Source: Soonwooa buanensis (lineage in GTDB: Bacteria > Bacteroidota > Bacteroidia > Flavobacteriales > Weeksellaceae). From it: a stretch of 64,000 nucleotides of DNA. The notes beneath the pieces were generated by a model. The model was not told where the DNA came from. It was given only the letters and a program-made list of their open reading frames with translations, and searched no databases. Shown piece by piece: positions 16,242 through 25,645 of this stretch (position 1 is its first letter; every line of letters starts with the position of its first letter). The position numbers and the translations under genes are program-made. The DNA lies in the NCBI RefSeq assembly GCF_900167905.1, contig NZ_FUYZ01000002.1:1-64000 (forward strand), written 5' to 3'.

Positions 16242-16631
16242 ATGAGTTCAATTTTCACAAAAATCATTAACGGAGAAATCCCAAGTTACAAAGTAGCGGA
16301 GGATGAAAATTTTATCGCTTTTTTGGATGCAATGCCTTTGGTAAAAGGACATACATTGGTGATTCCTAAAAAAGAAGTGGATTTAATTTTTGATTTAGAT
16401 TCAGAAGAATTCAAAAATCTTTGGGGTTTTGCGCAACAAGTTGCTAAAAAAATTGAAAAAGCAATCCCGTGCAAAAGAGTAGGTGTTGCTGTTATTGGAC
16501 TGGAAGTTCCACATGCGCACATTCATCTTGTGCCACTCAATGCCATGCAAGATCTTAACTTCGGAAATGAGCGACTTAAGCTTTCTACCGAAGAATATCA
16601 AACTATACAAGACGCGATTAAAAACGCATAA
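16242..16631 (+). CDS. HIT family nucleotide hydrolase
   Basis: 129 aa histidine-triad protein of the HinT/PKCI type, hydrolysing AMP-lysine-like or dinucleotide substrates. The start SSIFTKIINGEIPSYK is typical of the subfamily. The active-site triad reads HAHIHLVPL near residues 88-96, with the middle His as nucleophile. An imperfect GATATTTG element lies 27 bases before the ATG. A strong terminator follows at 16642. Confidence 0.93.
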   Translation: MSSIFTKIINGEIPSYKVAEDENFIAFLDAMPLVKGHTLVIPKKEVDLIFDLDSEEFKNLWGFAQQVAKKIEKAIPCKRVGVAVIGLEVPHAHIHLVPLNAMQDLNFGNERLKLSTEEYQTIQDAIKNA

Positions 16632-16641
16632 ATCAATTTTA

Positions 16642-16668
16642 AAAGAAGCGCAAATGCTTCTTTTTTTT
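16642..16668 (+). terminator. Terminator after the HIT gene
   Basis: AAAGAAGC (16642-16649) pairs with GCTTCTTT, loop GCAAAT, running into eight T residues. Confidence 0.8.
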
Positions 16669-16702
16669 CATTAATTATTAAAAGAAAAGTACACAATTTT
16701 AT

Positions 16703-17881
16703 ATGAATCCTAATCAATGTTCTTTCTGCGGAAGAAAACGAAATGAAGTACAAACACTGATTTCTGGACAAAATGGTTTTATCTGCGAAAACTGTATCGA
16801 ACAAGCGCATAACATTATTAAAGATAGTGTAAAGCAAATGGGCGATACTGGTTTTACAATGGAAGAACTTGCAAAACCAAAACAAATAAAAGAATTCTTA
16901 GACGAATATATTATTGGACAAGATCAGGCTAAAAAGCAATTGTCGATTGCAGTTTACAACCATTATAAAAGACTTCTTCATAAGCAAGACGAAAATCGCG
17001 AAGTAGAGATCGAAAAGTCGAACATCCTAATGGTTGGTGAGACTGGAACTGGGAAAACGCTTTTGGCTAAAACGATTGCAAAACAACTTAATGTGCCGTT
17101 TTGTATTGTTGATGCAACGATTTTGACAGAAGCTGGTTATGTTGGGGAAGATGTGGAAAGTATCTTGTCTAGACTTCTTATGGTTGCTGAATACGATGTT
17201 GAAAAGGCAGAGCGTGGTATCGTCTTTATCGATGAAATTGATAAGATTGCGCGTAAATCTGATAATCCTAGTATTACAAGAGATGTTTCTGGTGAAGGTG
17301 TGCAGCAAGGTTTATTAAAACTATTAGAAGGTAGCATTGTTAATGTTCCGCCACAAGGAGGAAGAAAGCATCCTGACCAAAAATACATTCAAGTTAATAC
17401 GCAAAATATCCTTTTCATTGCGGGAGGCGCTTTTGACGGTATTAAAGAAATTATTGAAAGACGACTTAACAAACAAGCTATTGGTTTTAGTTCAGAAAAA
17501 CTAAATAAAGTTGAGGAAGACGATTATATTTTAAGTCAAATTAATGCAATCGATCTAAAGTCATTTGGTCTTATCCCAGAATTGTTGGGACGTTTTCCGA
17601 TTATTACTTATTTGGATAGCTTGACTAAGGAGACTTTGGTTAGAATTATGAAAGAACCAAAAAATTCGATTGTAAATCAATTTGTAGAATTATTTAAAAT
17701 GGATAATGTGAAGTTGTCATTTACCGATTCTGCGATAGAAAAAATAGTAGAAGCGACGGTCGAGAAGGGATTGGGCGCTAGAGGTCTTAGAGGGACTACA
17801 GAGAAGGTTTTGGAAAATTATATGTACGATATTGATGCTCAAAATGAGATTGTAGTCGAGGAAGATGATATAAACTTATAA
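16703..17881 (+). CDS. clpX: ClpX, ATPase subunit of the Clp protease
   Basis: AAA+ unfoldase feeding substrates to ClpP, 392 aa. The N-terminal zinc-binding domain has C6, C9, C28 and C31. Walker A is GETGTGKT at 112-119, pore loop GYVGEDVE, Walker B 'IVFIDEIDK', the RKH loop GGRKHPDQ and sensor 2 GARGLRG. All motifs are intact. clpP is not nearby in this window. The gene lies between a strong terminator and the T9SS cargo gene and appears to be transcribed alone. Confidence 0.97.
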   Translation: MNPNQCSFCGRKRNEVQTLISGQNGFICENCIEQAHNIIKDSVKQMGDTGFTMEELAKPKQIKEFLDEYIIGQDQAKKQLSIAVYNHYKRLLHKQDENREVEIEKSNILMVGETGTGKTLLAKTIAKQLNVPFCIVDATILTEAGYVGEDVESILSRLLMVAEYDVEKAERGIVFIDEIDKIARKSDNPSITRDVSGEGVQQGLLKLLEGSIVNVPPQGGRKHPDQKYIQVNTQNILFIAGGAFDGIKEIIERRLNKQAIGFSSEKLNKVEEDDYILSQINAIDLKSFGLIPELLGRFPIITYLDSLTKETLVRIMKEPKNSIVNQFVELFKMDNVKLSFTDSAIEKIVEATVEKGLGARGLRGTTEKVLENYMYDIDAQNEIVVEEDDINL

Positions 17882-17945
17882 TCTATTAAATTTATTTAAC
17901 GATTGATTTTTAGGTAGATAATTTTAAGAAGTGAAAAAAAAAGTA

Positions 17946-17953
17946 TAATTTTG
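17946..17953 (+). promoter_or_regulatory. -7 promoter element of the T9SS cargo gene
   Basis: TAATTTTG (TAnnTTTG) with TTTA at 17923-17926, 19 bases upstream, as an imperfect -33. It lies 35 bases before the ATG at 17989. Confidence 0.45.
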
Positions 17954-17988
17954 CAATTGGTAAAAACACAAAACACAATTTGTATATT

Positions 17989-20007
17989 ATGAAAAAAACT
18001 TTATTAACTTTAGGCGTTCTTGTGTCTGTAGGGCAGATGCAAGCACAACAGGCACTCAATGATATAACAGTAATTGGAGATGGGGCTTATGTTAAAGTTG
18101 GCGAAGGAGCCCTCATGTACAGTAAAGATTTAAGTTTAAGAACTGTTGATTCTGGTGTGTTGGATATTTATGGAAACGTCATGCTTGTTGGCGATTTTAG
18201 CAATTACTTTCAAACTTCTTTAGGCGATGGTACAGATAGTACAAGCAAAAGATCTGGTGGTAATGTGATATTGCGGATGAATGCAGAAGATAATTCGAGA
18301 TATGGACAAATTTATATAGAAGGTCTTAATCAGGGGAATATTACTGGTATGATTGATAAAGAATATCGTGATCGTATGCATGGTACATATCAGCAGATTG
18401 CTATGCCATTTTTCTTCAAATATACTGGAGATTTGTATACGGAGCTTTCCCCAACTCATCCATTCAATAATGTCAGATGGTCTAAGTCTGAAATTTTAAC
18501 CTGGAATAATGAAAAGGCTCGTTCTGATGATTTCTTTAATGAATATTCAGATCAATTTGGTAAACAATATTTGATGTTGGGTACAGGACCTACGCCAGGT
18601 GCATATTTTAATGCTTCTAAGAATCCAATTTTAAACATTTCTAATCCTAATACGGCTAATACAACAGTGCCTTCTTACACTGAGGGTGTATATGTTTTAA
18701 GAGGTACTCCAATTGGTGGAGATGTTTATGAAACAAATACGGCCAACTTATACGGTGCTGGTTTAGGGATAAACTATGGTACTTCTGGACAAGTTAGAAA
18801 TATTTATGGCGAAACATATAACTCTTATTTGCAAGATTATTTTGTTTCTGGAAATACTAATGATTGGACAGCTGCTAATTTTGGTAAAAATCTATATCAA
18901 TTTGGTAATCCATATTTTACCAATTTGGATTTAGGAAATATTGGTGTCAAAGAGGCCGCGGCAATTGGGGATGAGATGAATATACCTAATGTACAAGGTA
19001 TACGCTTTGATCCTGGTAATGTTGTGTCTGACTCCGATGGCGCTACGTATTCTACAACTGCCAAAACAACAACATATGCCTCTGGCGTTCCTACAGGCGA
19101 TGTTAATGTTATGATTAAGCCAATGGGGACTTTTGTTGTCAAACTAGGTAATAGTGTGGCAAATAATCCAGCCTATACGCTAGATTTTAAAAATCTAAGA
19201 AGATTTGCTTATACACCAAGAGCGGCTACAACTAACTATGACGTTAGTGCTGCAAAAGGGGCTTCTGCTTCTACAGTTAAGCAATTAGGGGTGATTGCCC
19301 TCGATGCCAATGGTAACGAGATGGGAAGAACATATTACGTAGTATATCCAAATGCAATAACTGGTAGACCTAGTAACCAAGTTAGTACACAAGTTAAAGC
19401 TGGTGGCCTAGATATTATTGGTACATATGAAGAAGATCCAGTCTATGGCGGAGCAGATTCTACAGTGTCTGATAAGTACTGGCTATACATTAATGAAGCT
19501 GGAGAAGATAAATATGCTGGTAAACCAATTCCTATGGAATTATATAGCAGTGATATTAAATCATTAAAATTTGAGATTCGTGAGAATGTAAAAACTTTGG
19601 ATGAAAACCAAAGTACTTTATCAACAGGTAAAGAATTTTATATTCAAAAGAAAGGCTCATCAGATTATGTTACTATTTCACAAGGTGCAATTTTACCAGT
19701 GAGTGGAGATCAATACAACTTGTTTTATGACAAAGCAGGTTCGACATTAGATACTGATAATGCTAAATTATCGCGTACAAGAATAGCTTTTGATCCTAGT
19801 ATTAATAATTATATCCTTCTTTTTGATCCAAAATGGAATCAAGCGGATGTTAAGGTGTATGATATAAGTGGAAAATTAATTATTTCTAAATCTAAAGTGT
19901 CTACTAAAGAAAATTTAGCATTAGGAATTACAAATCTTAATGGTACTTATGTAGTGACTGCGACTTCAGAAAAAGGAGAGGTATTTAATGGTAAAGTAGT
20001 AAGATAA
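17989..20007 (+). CDS. Secreted protein with T9SS type A sorting domain
   Basis: About 672 aa cargo protein of the type IX secretion system. The signal peptide MKKTLLTLGVLVSVGQMQAQ supports the ATG at 17989; another ATG at 17980 adds three residues. The mature part begins 'ITVIGDGAYVKVGEGALMYS', is rich in Gly, Asn, Ser and Thr, and looks like beta-rich adhesin or surface-layer sequence without catalytic motifs. The last 75 residues form a sorting domain: 'ADVKVYDISGKLIISKSKVSTKENLALGITNLN-GTYVV' and 'GKVVR', the typical type A C-terminal domain removed at the surface. It is followed 13 bases later by the small membrane protein gene, with which it forms an operon ending at 20274-20300. Confidence 0.85.
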   Translation: MKKTLLTLGVLVSVGQMQAQQALNDITVIGDGAYVKVGEGALMYSKDLSLRTVDSGVLDIYGNVMLVGDFSNYFQTSLGDGTDSTSKRSGGNVILRMNAEDNSRYGQIYIEGLNQGNITGMIDKEYRDRMHGTYQQIAMPFFFKYTGDLYTELSPTHPFNNVRWSKSEILTWNNEKARSDDFFNEYSDQFGKQYLMLGTGPTPGAYFNASKNPILNISNPNTANTTVPSYTEGVYVLRGTPIGGDVYETNTANLYGAGLGINYGTSGQVRNIYGETYNSYLQDYFVSGNTNDWTAANFGKNLYQFGNPYFTNLDLGNIGVKEAAAIGDEMNIPNVQGIRFDPGNVVSDSDGATYSTTAKTTTYASGVPTGDVNVMIKPMGTFVVKLGNSVANNPAYTLDFKNLRRFAYTPRAATTNYDVSAAKGASASTVKQLGVIALDANGNEMGRTYYVVYPNAITGRPSNQVSTQVKAGGLDIIGTYEEDPVYGGADSTVSDKYWLYINEAGEDKYAGKPIPMELYSSDIKSLKFEIRENVKTLDENQSTLSTGKEFYIQKKGSSDYVTISQGAILPVSGDQYNLFYDKAGSTLDTDNAKLSRTRIAFDPSINNYILLFDPKWNQADVKVYDISGKLIISKSKVSTKENLALGITNLNGTYVVTATSEKGEVFNGKVVR

Positions 20008-20020
20008 AAACACAAAAAAC

Positions 20021-20263
20021 ATGAAAAATTTATTATTAAAAGTATTAGCCATATTCATCTTCGGAGTGAATCAGCTATTATTAGCACAAATGCCACCAAG
20101 TCCAGATGGCAGACCAGGAAATGGCAGTTCTGGTGCAGGGGGAGTTGGTCCTGGAGGCAAACCCAAAAACCCAATCGATATGTACGAATACATTTTAGTT
20201 ATCGCAGCAGTTTTATTAGTAATTTACTTTTATAAACGTAGCAAAAAATTAAAATTGTCTTAA
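20021..20263 (+). CDS. Small signal-peptide/Gly-Pro linker/TM protein
   Basis: 80 aa. The signal peptide (1-22) ends LLAQ. A mature stretch of about 25 residues is rich in Gly and Pro (MPPSPDGRPGNG, GPGGKPKNP). One transmembrane segment follows (about 54-70, YILVIAAVLLVIYFY) with a basic tail KRSKKLKLS. Similar short proteins occur in Flavobacteriia next to T9SS cargo genes, sometimes mislabelled signal peptidase. The topology, with a short exposed linker anchored by a C-terminal helix and Lys/Arg tail, recalls sorting tails such as PEP-CTERM but without a recognisable sortase motif. It is the second gene of the operon with the 17989 cargo. Function unknown. Confidence 0.75.
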   Translation: MKNLLLKVLAIFIFGVNQLLLAQMPPSPDGRPGNGSSGAGGVGPGGKPKNPIDMYEYILVIAAVLLVIYFYKRSKKLKLS

Positions 20264-20273
20264 TATTATAAAA

Positions 20274-20300
20274 ACTCACTTTATCTAAAGTGAGTTTTTT
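20274..20300 (+). terminator. Terminator after the cargo/small protein operon
   Basis: ACTCACTTTA pairs with TAAAGTGAGT across a two-base loop TC (20274-20295) and is followed by T residues. Its T-tract runs straight into the TATATTTG promoter element of the next gene. Confidence 0.85.
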
Positions 20301-20307
20301 ATATTTG
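20300..20307 (+). promoter_or_regulatory. -7 promoter element of the TlpA-family gene
   Basis: TATATTTG, sharing its first T with the terminator T-tract, followed by TAAT and the ATG at 20312. The spacing predicts a leaderless transcript. Confidence 0.45.
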
Positions 20308-20311
20308 TAAT

Positions 20312-21595
20312 ATGAGAAACACCGTATTGGCTCTTTGTTTATTAGGAGCATCTAGCATTTCGGCACAATTCAAAGTTAATGCGAATTTGCCTTCTGATTT
20401 TCAAGTCGATGATGCATATCTTTTTGCGTATGACGGATCCAAAGATATTTTATTAGGAAAAGGCGCTAAAAAAGGCAATAGCCTTAGTATTTCGGTTCCC
20501 AAAAGTTATAAAGGCATGTTGCGTTTGGTACTTTTTCCTTCTAATAATAGTATCCAAATGGCATCGGAAAATCAAGATATTAATTTGACAGTCGATAAAG
20601 TCGAAAATAAAGCCATAAAGCAAGTGACATTTTTAGATACTGCTAACAAGTATTTTGAAACGTCGCAAAATGGTCAAAAGAAAAAAGAGTTAATCTATCC
20701 AGCGCTTTTACAGATTAAAGACTATTATAAGCCGACAGATGCATTTTATTCGGCATTAGAAAAAGAGATAGCAACTTTGTCATCTTCACCTGAAACTGGG
20801 GGTAATTTTCCATTTATTAACTATTATAACGAGACAGCGTCCAAATATGTTAATAATCCAGACTATAAGAACATACCATTACAAGAATATAGCGACTTTA
20901 TTGTAAAATCGGGTAGCTTTTTAGAAACTTCTTCTTTATTAAAACCTATTTTGATTTCGTATCTTAACACTGCGGGTAAAGACAATATTAATGCGGACAT
21001 CGATAAGCTATTAAAAAACGTTGATATTGAAACACCAAGAGGACAAACTGTTTTGTCGGAGTTAATTGATATTTTTGATACTTATGGCATGGCGGACATG
21101 AAGGATAAATACCTTAAAGAAGCTAAAGAATTAAAATGTACTATTAATGATCGTTTAGCGAGTACGATCAGAGGTCAAGAAGAATTGCAAATTGGTGCTA
21201 AGCTTCCAGATTCGAAACTTTATAATACCTATAATACCAAAGCTAAATCTATTTCTGACGTTAAAGCTGATCATAAAGTAATCATTGTTTGGTCATCAAC
21301 TTGTTCGCATTGTACAGCTGAGCTTCCCAAGATTATTGAAAAATATCAAGCTTTAAAATCTAAAAAAATTGAAGTTATTGGTTTGTCAATTGATGCAGAT
21401 CTTAAGTCGTATTCGGATTTAGCATCGAAATTCCCTTGGGTAAGTGCTGCAGACGGTAAAGGTTGGTACAGCGAGTATGCAAAAAATTACAATGTGCATG
21501 CAACGCCAACTTACTTTATATTAGACAGTTCTAATAAAATTGTGGCTAAGCCAGATCAATTGTCTCAAGTTTTTGAATATTTTAATCTAAAATAA
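20312..21595 (+). CDS. TlpA family disulfide reductase with long N-terminal domain
   Basis: 427 aa exported protein. The signal peptide (1-19) ends SISAQ. The middle region (about 20-290) resembles the lipoprotein-like N-terminal domains that precede thioredoxin folds in Bacteroidota. The C-terminal thioredoxin domain (about 293-425) has 'VIIVWSSTCSHCTAELPKI' with active-site C331 and C334, and a cis-Pro in 'ATPTYFILD'. It probably acts as a periplasmic thiol-disulfide oxidoreductase. It sits between a terminator and tRNA-Met and appears to be a single-gene unit. Confidence 0.85.
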   Translation: MRNTVLALCLLGASSISAQFKVNANLPSDFQVDDAYLFAYDGSKDILLGKGAKKGNSLSISVPKSYKGMLRLVLFPSNNSIQMASENQDINLTVDKVENKAIKQVTFLDTANKYFETSQNGQKKKELIYPALLQIKDYYKPTDAFYSALEKEIATLSSSPETGGNFPFINYYNETASKYVNNPDYKNIPLQEYSDFIVKSGSFLETSSLLKPILISYLNTAGKDNINADIDKLLKNVDIETPRGQTVLSELIDIFDTYGMADMKDKYLKEAKELKCTINDRLASTIRGQEELQIGAKLPDSKLYNTYNTKAKSISDVKADHKVIIVWSSTCSHCTAELPKIIEKYQALKSKKIEVIGLSIDADLKSYSDLASKFPWVSAADGKGWYSEYAKNYNVHATPTYFILDSSNKIVAKPDQLSQVFEYFNLK

Positions 21596-21597
21596 TT

Positions 21598-21627
21598 TTG
21601 TGTGAGTGCAAATTTTTTCTATATTTG
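21598..21627 (+). promoter_or_regulatory. Promoter of tRNA-Met
   Basis: TTG (21598-21600, within TTTTG) and TATATTTG (21620-21627) with a 19-base spacer, 12 bases before the mature tRNA start. A near-perfect match to the Bacteroidota promoter. Confidence 0.65.
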
Positions 21628-21639
21628 CACCACAAAATC

Positions 21640-21713
21640 GGCGAGGTAGCTCAGATGGTTAGAGCGCAGGATTCATAACCCTGAGGTCACGGGTTCAATT
21701 CCCGTCCTCGCTA
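21640..21713 (+). tRNA. tRNA-Met (CAT)
   Basis: The cloverleaf folds completely: acceptor GGCGAGG with CCTCGCT (first pair G-T), D-arm GCTC/GAGC, anticodon loop TTCATAA giving CAT, and T-arm ACGGG/CCCGT with loop TTCAATT. CCA is not encoded. The first G-U/A discriminator layout fits an elongator Met or an Ile2 (lysidine) tRNA; by sequence I favour elongator Met. A hairpin terminator follows at once. Confidence 0.93.
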
Positions 21714-21714
21714 C

Positions 21715-21744
21715 AAAGACACTCTTTTTAGAGTGTCTTTTTTT
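21715..21744 (+). terminator. Terminator of tRNA-Met
   Basis: AAAGACACTCT pairs with AGAGTGTCTTT around a TTTT loop, followed by a T-tract. Perfect 11-base stem. Confidence 0.9.
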
Positions 21745-21837
21745 ATTTCAAAATAATGGATGATTTGTTTCAGAAAAAGCATAAAAAAACATCCTAAAAT
21801 TTAATTTTGGATGCCTTTAACTCTTTTCTTGTAATTC

Positions 21838-22173
21838 TTATACCTCTTCGTCTGACTCCAAAGTGTAAGATTTGGATTTGTAATCCTTGTCATGTTTTTC
21901 AGAAATAACGTCTTCACCTTTTTGCTCGATGATAAAATCGGTTGATTCATTAAACATGTCTTGGAAATTCTTGAAATCTTCTTTGTAAAGGTAGATTTTG
22001 TGCTTTTCAAAAGTTGCCTCTCCGTTTTCCCCGAAATTCTTTTTACTTTCAGTAATCGTAAGATAATAATCTCCAGCTTTTGTCTCGCGCACATCAAAGA
22101 AATAGGTTCTTCTACCTGCCTTCAATACCTTTGTGAAAATTTCATTTTCGTGGCGTTCCTTGTATTCACTCAT
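21838..22173 (-). CDS. DUF3276 (PUR-alpha-like) nucleic-acid-binding protein
   Basis: 111 aa cytoplasmic protein. The core 'IFTKVLKAGRRTYFFDVRETKAGDYYLTITESKK' region and 'HKIYLYKEDFKNF' match DUF3276, the bacterial PUR repeat family known to bind single-stranded DNA and RNA. The C-terminus is acidic and Lys-rich (about 85-111). Expression should be from the strong promoter at 22203-22232. The exact role in Flavobacteriia is not known to me. Confidence 0.88.
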   Translation of the reverse strand: MSEYKERHENEIFTKVLKAGRRTYFFDVRETKAGDYYLTITESKKNFGENGEATFEKHKIYLYKEDFKNFQDMFNESTDFIIEQKGEDVISEKHDKDYKSKSYTLESDEEV

Positions 22174-22202
22174 TTGTACGATATTTTTGAAATCTGTGTA
22201 AA

Positions 22203-22232
22203 CAAATATAATAGAATTCTGCTTAATTCAAA
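22203..22232 (-). promoter_or_regulatory. Promoter of the DUF3276 gene
   Basis: On the minus strand TTTG (22229-22232), 18-base spacer, TATATTTG (22203-22210). This is the best full match to the Bacteroidota -33/-7 consensus among the protein genes here. It lies 29 bases before the ATG. Confidence 0.7.
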
Positions 22233-22311
22233 ATGTTTTTTGAATTATTTATAAATAAAAATGAAATTTCATAAAAAAAAACTCTTTTTTTTTGATAAAT
22301 TAAGAGTATTT

Positions 22312-24000
22312 CTATGGTAAATAAAGAATTTTGTCTGCACGTTTTGCACTTGATTCTCTGTGCGTTATAATGATAGAAGTTGCAGATTGTAGGTCGTTTT
22401 CAATGTTTTGTAGAATATTTTCCTCCGTCTCTGTGTCTAGAGCGGATAGGCTATCGTCAAATACTAAAATTTGCGGTTCTTTTATTAAGGCTCTAGCAAT
22501 ACAAATTCTCTGTTTTTGCCCACCAGAAAGCATCACACCGCGTTCTCCAACTATTGTTTCGTATTGATCTTTGAACTCAACAATATTCTTATGAACATCT
22601 GCTTTTTTCGCATATTTAATAATCAAATCTTCTCCCGGATTATCGATCGCGAAGCCAATATTGTATGCAATGGTGTCAGAAAATAAATAACTCTCTTGCG
22701 GAATGTAACCGATTTTTTGTCTGTAAAGTTCAAGATTATGGTCCTTAAGATTTTTGCCATCAATTAAAATTTCCCCTTCATCAGGATCAATTAATCGGCC
22801 AAGAAGAAGTGCGATGGTAGATTTTCCACTTCCTGTTTTTCCCATTATCGCCAAAGTTTCGCCAGCATTAACTTTAAAACTTAAATTGTCCAAAGCTTTG
22901 ATGCCAGTATTCGGGTAAGTATAACTAACGTTTCTGAATTCGATATCGCCATTTATAGAATAATTCTCATGGTTTGTATTGACGATGTCAGATTTCATGT
23001 CTAAAAACTCATTAACACGTTGCATGGACGCTTCTGCACGTTGATTGACTGACGTTACCCAACCAACCATCGAAAAAGGCCAAATAAGGATATTAATGTA
23101 TAAAAAGAAATCCGCAATCGTGCCAACGCTCATTTCGCCAGCGATGTATTTTTGACCACCAATAAAGATAATAGCGACATTAAGAAGTCCAATAACAAAA
23201 AGAATAATAGTGAAAAAGTAGGCTTCTGTCTTTGCTAAATCTAAGGCTTTGTCTTGATAGTCTTTAACTTTAATACCGTAATTTTTTTCAATATATTTTT
23301 CTTTGCTAAAATATTTAACAACGCGAATTCCCGAAAAGCTGTCTTGGACAAAAGTCGAAATTGCAGATTGACTCTTCTGCATGGTTTTCGATTTTTGATT
23401 GATAATGTTGCTGACTTTGTAGATCACAAATGACAAAATCGGTAACGGAATTAAAGTCCAAAATGTCATTTCGACATCCGTCATTAACATATAACTACTT
23501 GTAATAATAAGTAGAATCGCAAGGTTAACAACATACATAACGCCAGGACCAAGATACATTCTTATGGCCACGACATCTTCGCTCAGGCGGTTCATAAGAT
23601 CGCCGATGGTAGTTTTTTTGTAATCTGTCAATGATAAATCCTCGTAATGGCGGAAGATTTTATTTTTTAATTCGTATTCGATTCGACGAGACGCAACGAT
23701 AATCGTTTGACGCATCATAAAAGTGAAAAAACCAGATAACAAGGAGCAAACCAACAATATCCCAGAATTTATAAAAATAATGCGGAAATAACTCCAATTG
23801 GCTTTTACATTGTCGATAAGACTTGCTTCTTTAGAAAGTTTTAGGTTGTCGTAATTACCTTCGATAATGTTAATCGTTTGACCAACAAATTGTACTTTAT
23901 AGATCGTAAAAAAGTTACTAAGTATGATAAATAAAAATCCCCAAAAAAGAAGGACTCTGTGCTTCCAGAAATAAGGATTTAGGGTTTTTAATGCTTTCAT
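22312..24000 (-). CDS. ABC exporter, fused permease and ATPase
   Basis: 562 aa half-transporter. The transmembrane domain (about 15-310, six helices, starting LNPYFWKHRVLLFWGFLFII) is of the type I exporter kind. The ATPase domain (about 335-562) has Walker A GKTGSGKST, Q-loop 'IGYIPQESYLFS', signature LSGGQKQR and Walker B 'ILVFDDSLSALDTETE'. It should work as a homodimer or heterodimer in the inner membrane. The closest named group by eye is the MdlB/YheI-like multidrug or lipid exporters. Substrate unknown. Downstream of it (22174-22311) lies the divergent spacing to DUF3276, with AT-rich sequence. Confidence 0.93.
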   Translation of the reverse strand: MKALKTLNPYFWKHRVLLFWGFLFIILSNFFTIYKVQFVGQTINIIEGNYDNLKLSKEASLIDNVKANWSYFRIIFINSGILLVCSLLSGFFTFMMRQTIIVASRRIEYELKNKIFRHYEDLSLTDYKKTTIGDLMNRLSEDVVAIRMYLGPGVMYVVNLAILLIITSSYMLMTDVEMTFWTLIPLPILSFVIYKVSNIINQKSKTMQKSQSAISTFVQDSFSGIRVVKYFSKEKYIEKNYGIKVKDYQDKALDLAKTEAYFFTIILFVIGLLNVAIIFIGGQKYIAGEMSVGTIADFFLYINILIWPFSMVGWVTSVNQRAEASMQRVNEFLDMKSDIVNTNHENYSINGDIEFRNVSYTYPNTGIKALDNLSFKVNAGETLAIMGKTGSGKSTIALLLGRLIDPDEGEILIDGKNLKDHNLELYRQKIGYIPQESYLFSDTIAYNIGFAIDNPGEDLIIKYAKKADVHKNIVEFKDQYETIVGERGVMLSGGQKQRICIARALIKEPQILVFDDSLSALDTETEENILQNIENDLQSATSIIITHRESSAKRADKILYLP

Positions 24001-24151
24001 TATTTAAAATTGTTTAGGCATTAAAACTGACTAAACTTGGTCGTAAATTTACGAAAATATTTTTCAAGATTTTGAGCAAATTCGTTACCGAAAATGCCCT
24101 TGTTGGTATGATATTTTCTGCAAATTTTTGCAATAAACAATATACTATATA

Positions 24152-25645
24152 ATGGATACTCCGAAACCAAAATACGACCTTGTACTAATAGGCGGTGGTA
24201 TTATGAGTGCAACATTGGGGACAATTGTTCACCAATTAGAACCCAATCTTAAAGTAGCAATTTTTGAACGACTAGATGACGTCGCTAAAGAAAGTTCTGA
24301 CGCTTGGAATAACGCTGGTACAGGACATTCTGCCTTTTGTGAGCTTAACTATACGCCAGAGAAAAAAGATGGTAGTATCGATATCAAAAAAGCAGAAAAA
24401 ATTGCTGAACAGTTTGAAATTTCAAAACAATTTTGGTCTTATCTTATCGATAAAGGTCTCATTTCTAATCCTAAAGATTTTATCAATTCTTGTCCACACA
24501 TGAGTTTCGTTTTCGGCGAGCATGATGTGGATTATCTTCGTCGTCGACATGAGGCGATGACACAATCTCATCTTTTTGAAGGGATGAAATTTTCTGATAA
24601 TCACAGCCAACTCCAAGAATGGGTGCCTTTGATTATGAGAAAAAGAAGTGCACAAGACAAACTGGCCGCAACCAAAATGGATTTGGGAACGGATGTTAAT
24701 TTTGGCGCTTTAACAAAAAAATTATTTAATCATCTTCAAGAAGATAGTAGCGTTGAGGTTTTTACGTATCATGAAGTAAAAGATATTGATCTTCAAGATG
24801 ACGGTGAATGGCGTATAAAAGTAAAAGATAGAAAAAATCTTCACACGCAGGAAGTTGATGCAAGATTTGTTTTTATCGGGGCTGGAGGTTATGCTTTACC
24901 GCTTTTGGATAGTTCTGATATTGAAGAAAGTCAAGGTTATGGAGGCTTCCCAGTTAGTGGGCAATGGTTGGTGACCAAAAACCCAGAATTGATTGCACAG
25001 CACAAAGTTAAAGCTTATACACAAGCAACAGTTGACGCGCCGCCAATGTCGGTTCCGCATTTGGATTTAAGAATTATTGATGGTCAAGAAGCGCTTTTGT
25101 TTGGGCCTTTCGCAGGTTTTTCAACTAAATTTTTAAAGGAAGGAAGTTATCTTGATTTACCAGAAAGTGTCAATTTCAAAAACATACGTTCGTTGTTTGG
25201 CGCTTGGTGGCATAATTTGCCGTTGACAAGATATCTTATTCAGCAAGTTGCAATGACTAAGTCTCAACGTTTGGCGCATTTAAGAGATTTTATCAAAGAT
25301 GCAAAAGAAGAAGATTGGGAATTAAAAGTTGCAGGACAACGTGTTCAGGTTATTAAAAAAGATAAGAAAGATGGTGGTAAATTAGAGTTCGGGACCGAAG
25401 TTGTGGTTAACAAAAACGGAACAATCGCCTCATTACTTGGTGCCTCGCCAGGTGCAAGTACATCTGTCTATGCAATGTTGGATGTATTGGAACGTTGTTT
25501 CCCTGACAGAATGACAGACGGTGGAAAATGGATTGCTAAGATTAAAGAAATGATCCCAAGTTATGGCGTTTCTTTGGCGACAGATAAAAATTTGACAGAA
25601 AAAGTTCGTAATTTTAGCAAAGCTAAGCTAGAACTTAATTATTAA
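24152..25645 (+). CDS. mqo: Malate:quinone oxidoreductase
   Basis: FAD enzyme of the inner-membrane surface that oxidises malate to oxaloacetate and passes electrons to the quinone pool, an alternative to NAD-linked malate dehydrogenase in the TCA cycle. 497 aa. The FAD motif is DLVLIGGGIMSATLG (9-23), and 'NNAGTGHSAFCELNYTP', 'CPHMSFV', 'VFIGAGGYALPLL' and 'LLGASPGASTS' are MQO family blocks. The stop and the ATG of the next gene abut (25645/25646), indicating an operon with two small genes. Confidence 0.95.
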   Translation: MDTPKPKYDLVLIGGGIMSATLGTIVHQLEPNLKVAIFERLDDVAKESSDAWNNAGTGHSAFCELNYTPEKKDGSIDIKKAEKIAEQFEISKQFWSYLIDKGLISNPKDFINSCPHMSFVFGEHDVDYLRRRHEAMTQSHLFEGMKFSDNHSQLQEWVPLIMRKRSAQDKLAATKMDLGTDVNFGALTKKLFNHLQEDSSVEVFTYHEVKDIDLQDDGEWRIKVKDRKNLHTQEVDARFVFIGAGGYALPLLDSSDIEESQGYGGFPVSGQWLVTKNPELIAQHKVKAYTQATVDAPPMSVPHLDLRIIDGQEALLFGPFAGFSTKFLKEGSYLDLPESVNFKNIRSLFGAWWHNLPLTRYLIQQVAMTKSQRLAHLRDFIKDAKEEDWELKVAGQRVQVIKKDKKDGGKLEFGTEVVVNKNGTIASLLGASPGASTSVYAMLDVLERCFPDRMTDGGKWIAKIKEMIPSYGVSLATDKNLTEKVRNFSKAKLELNY

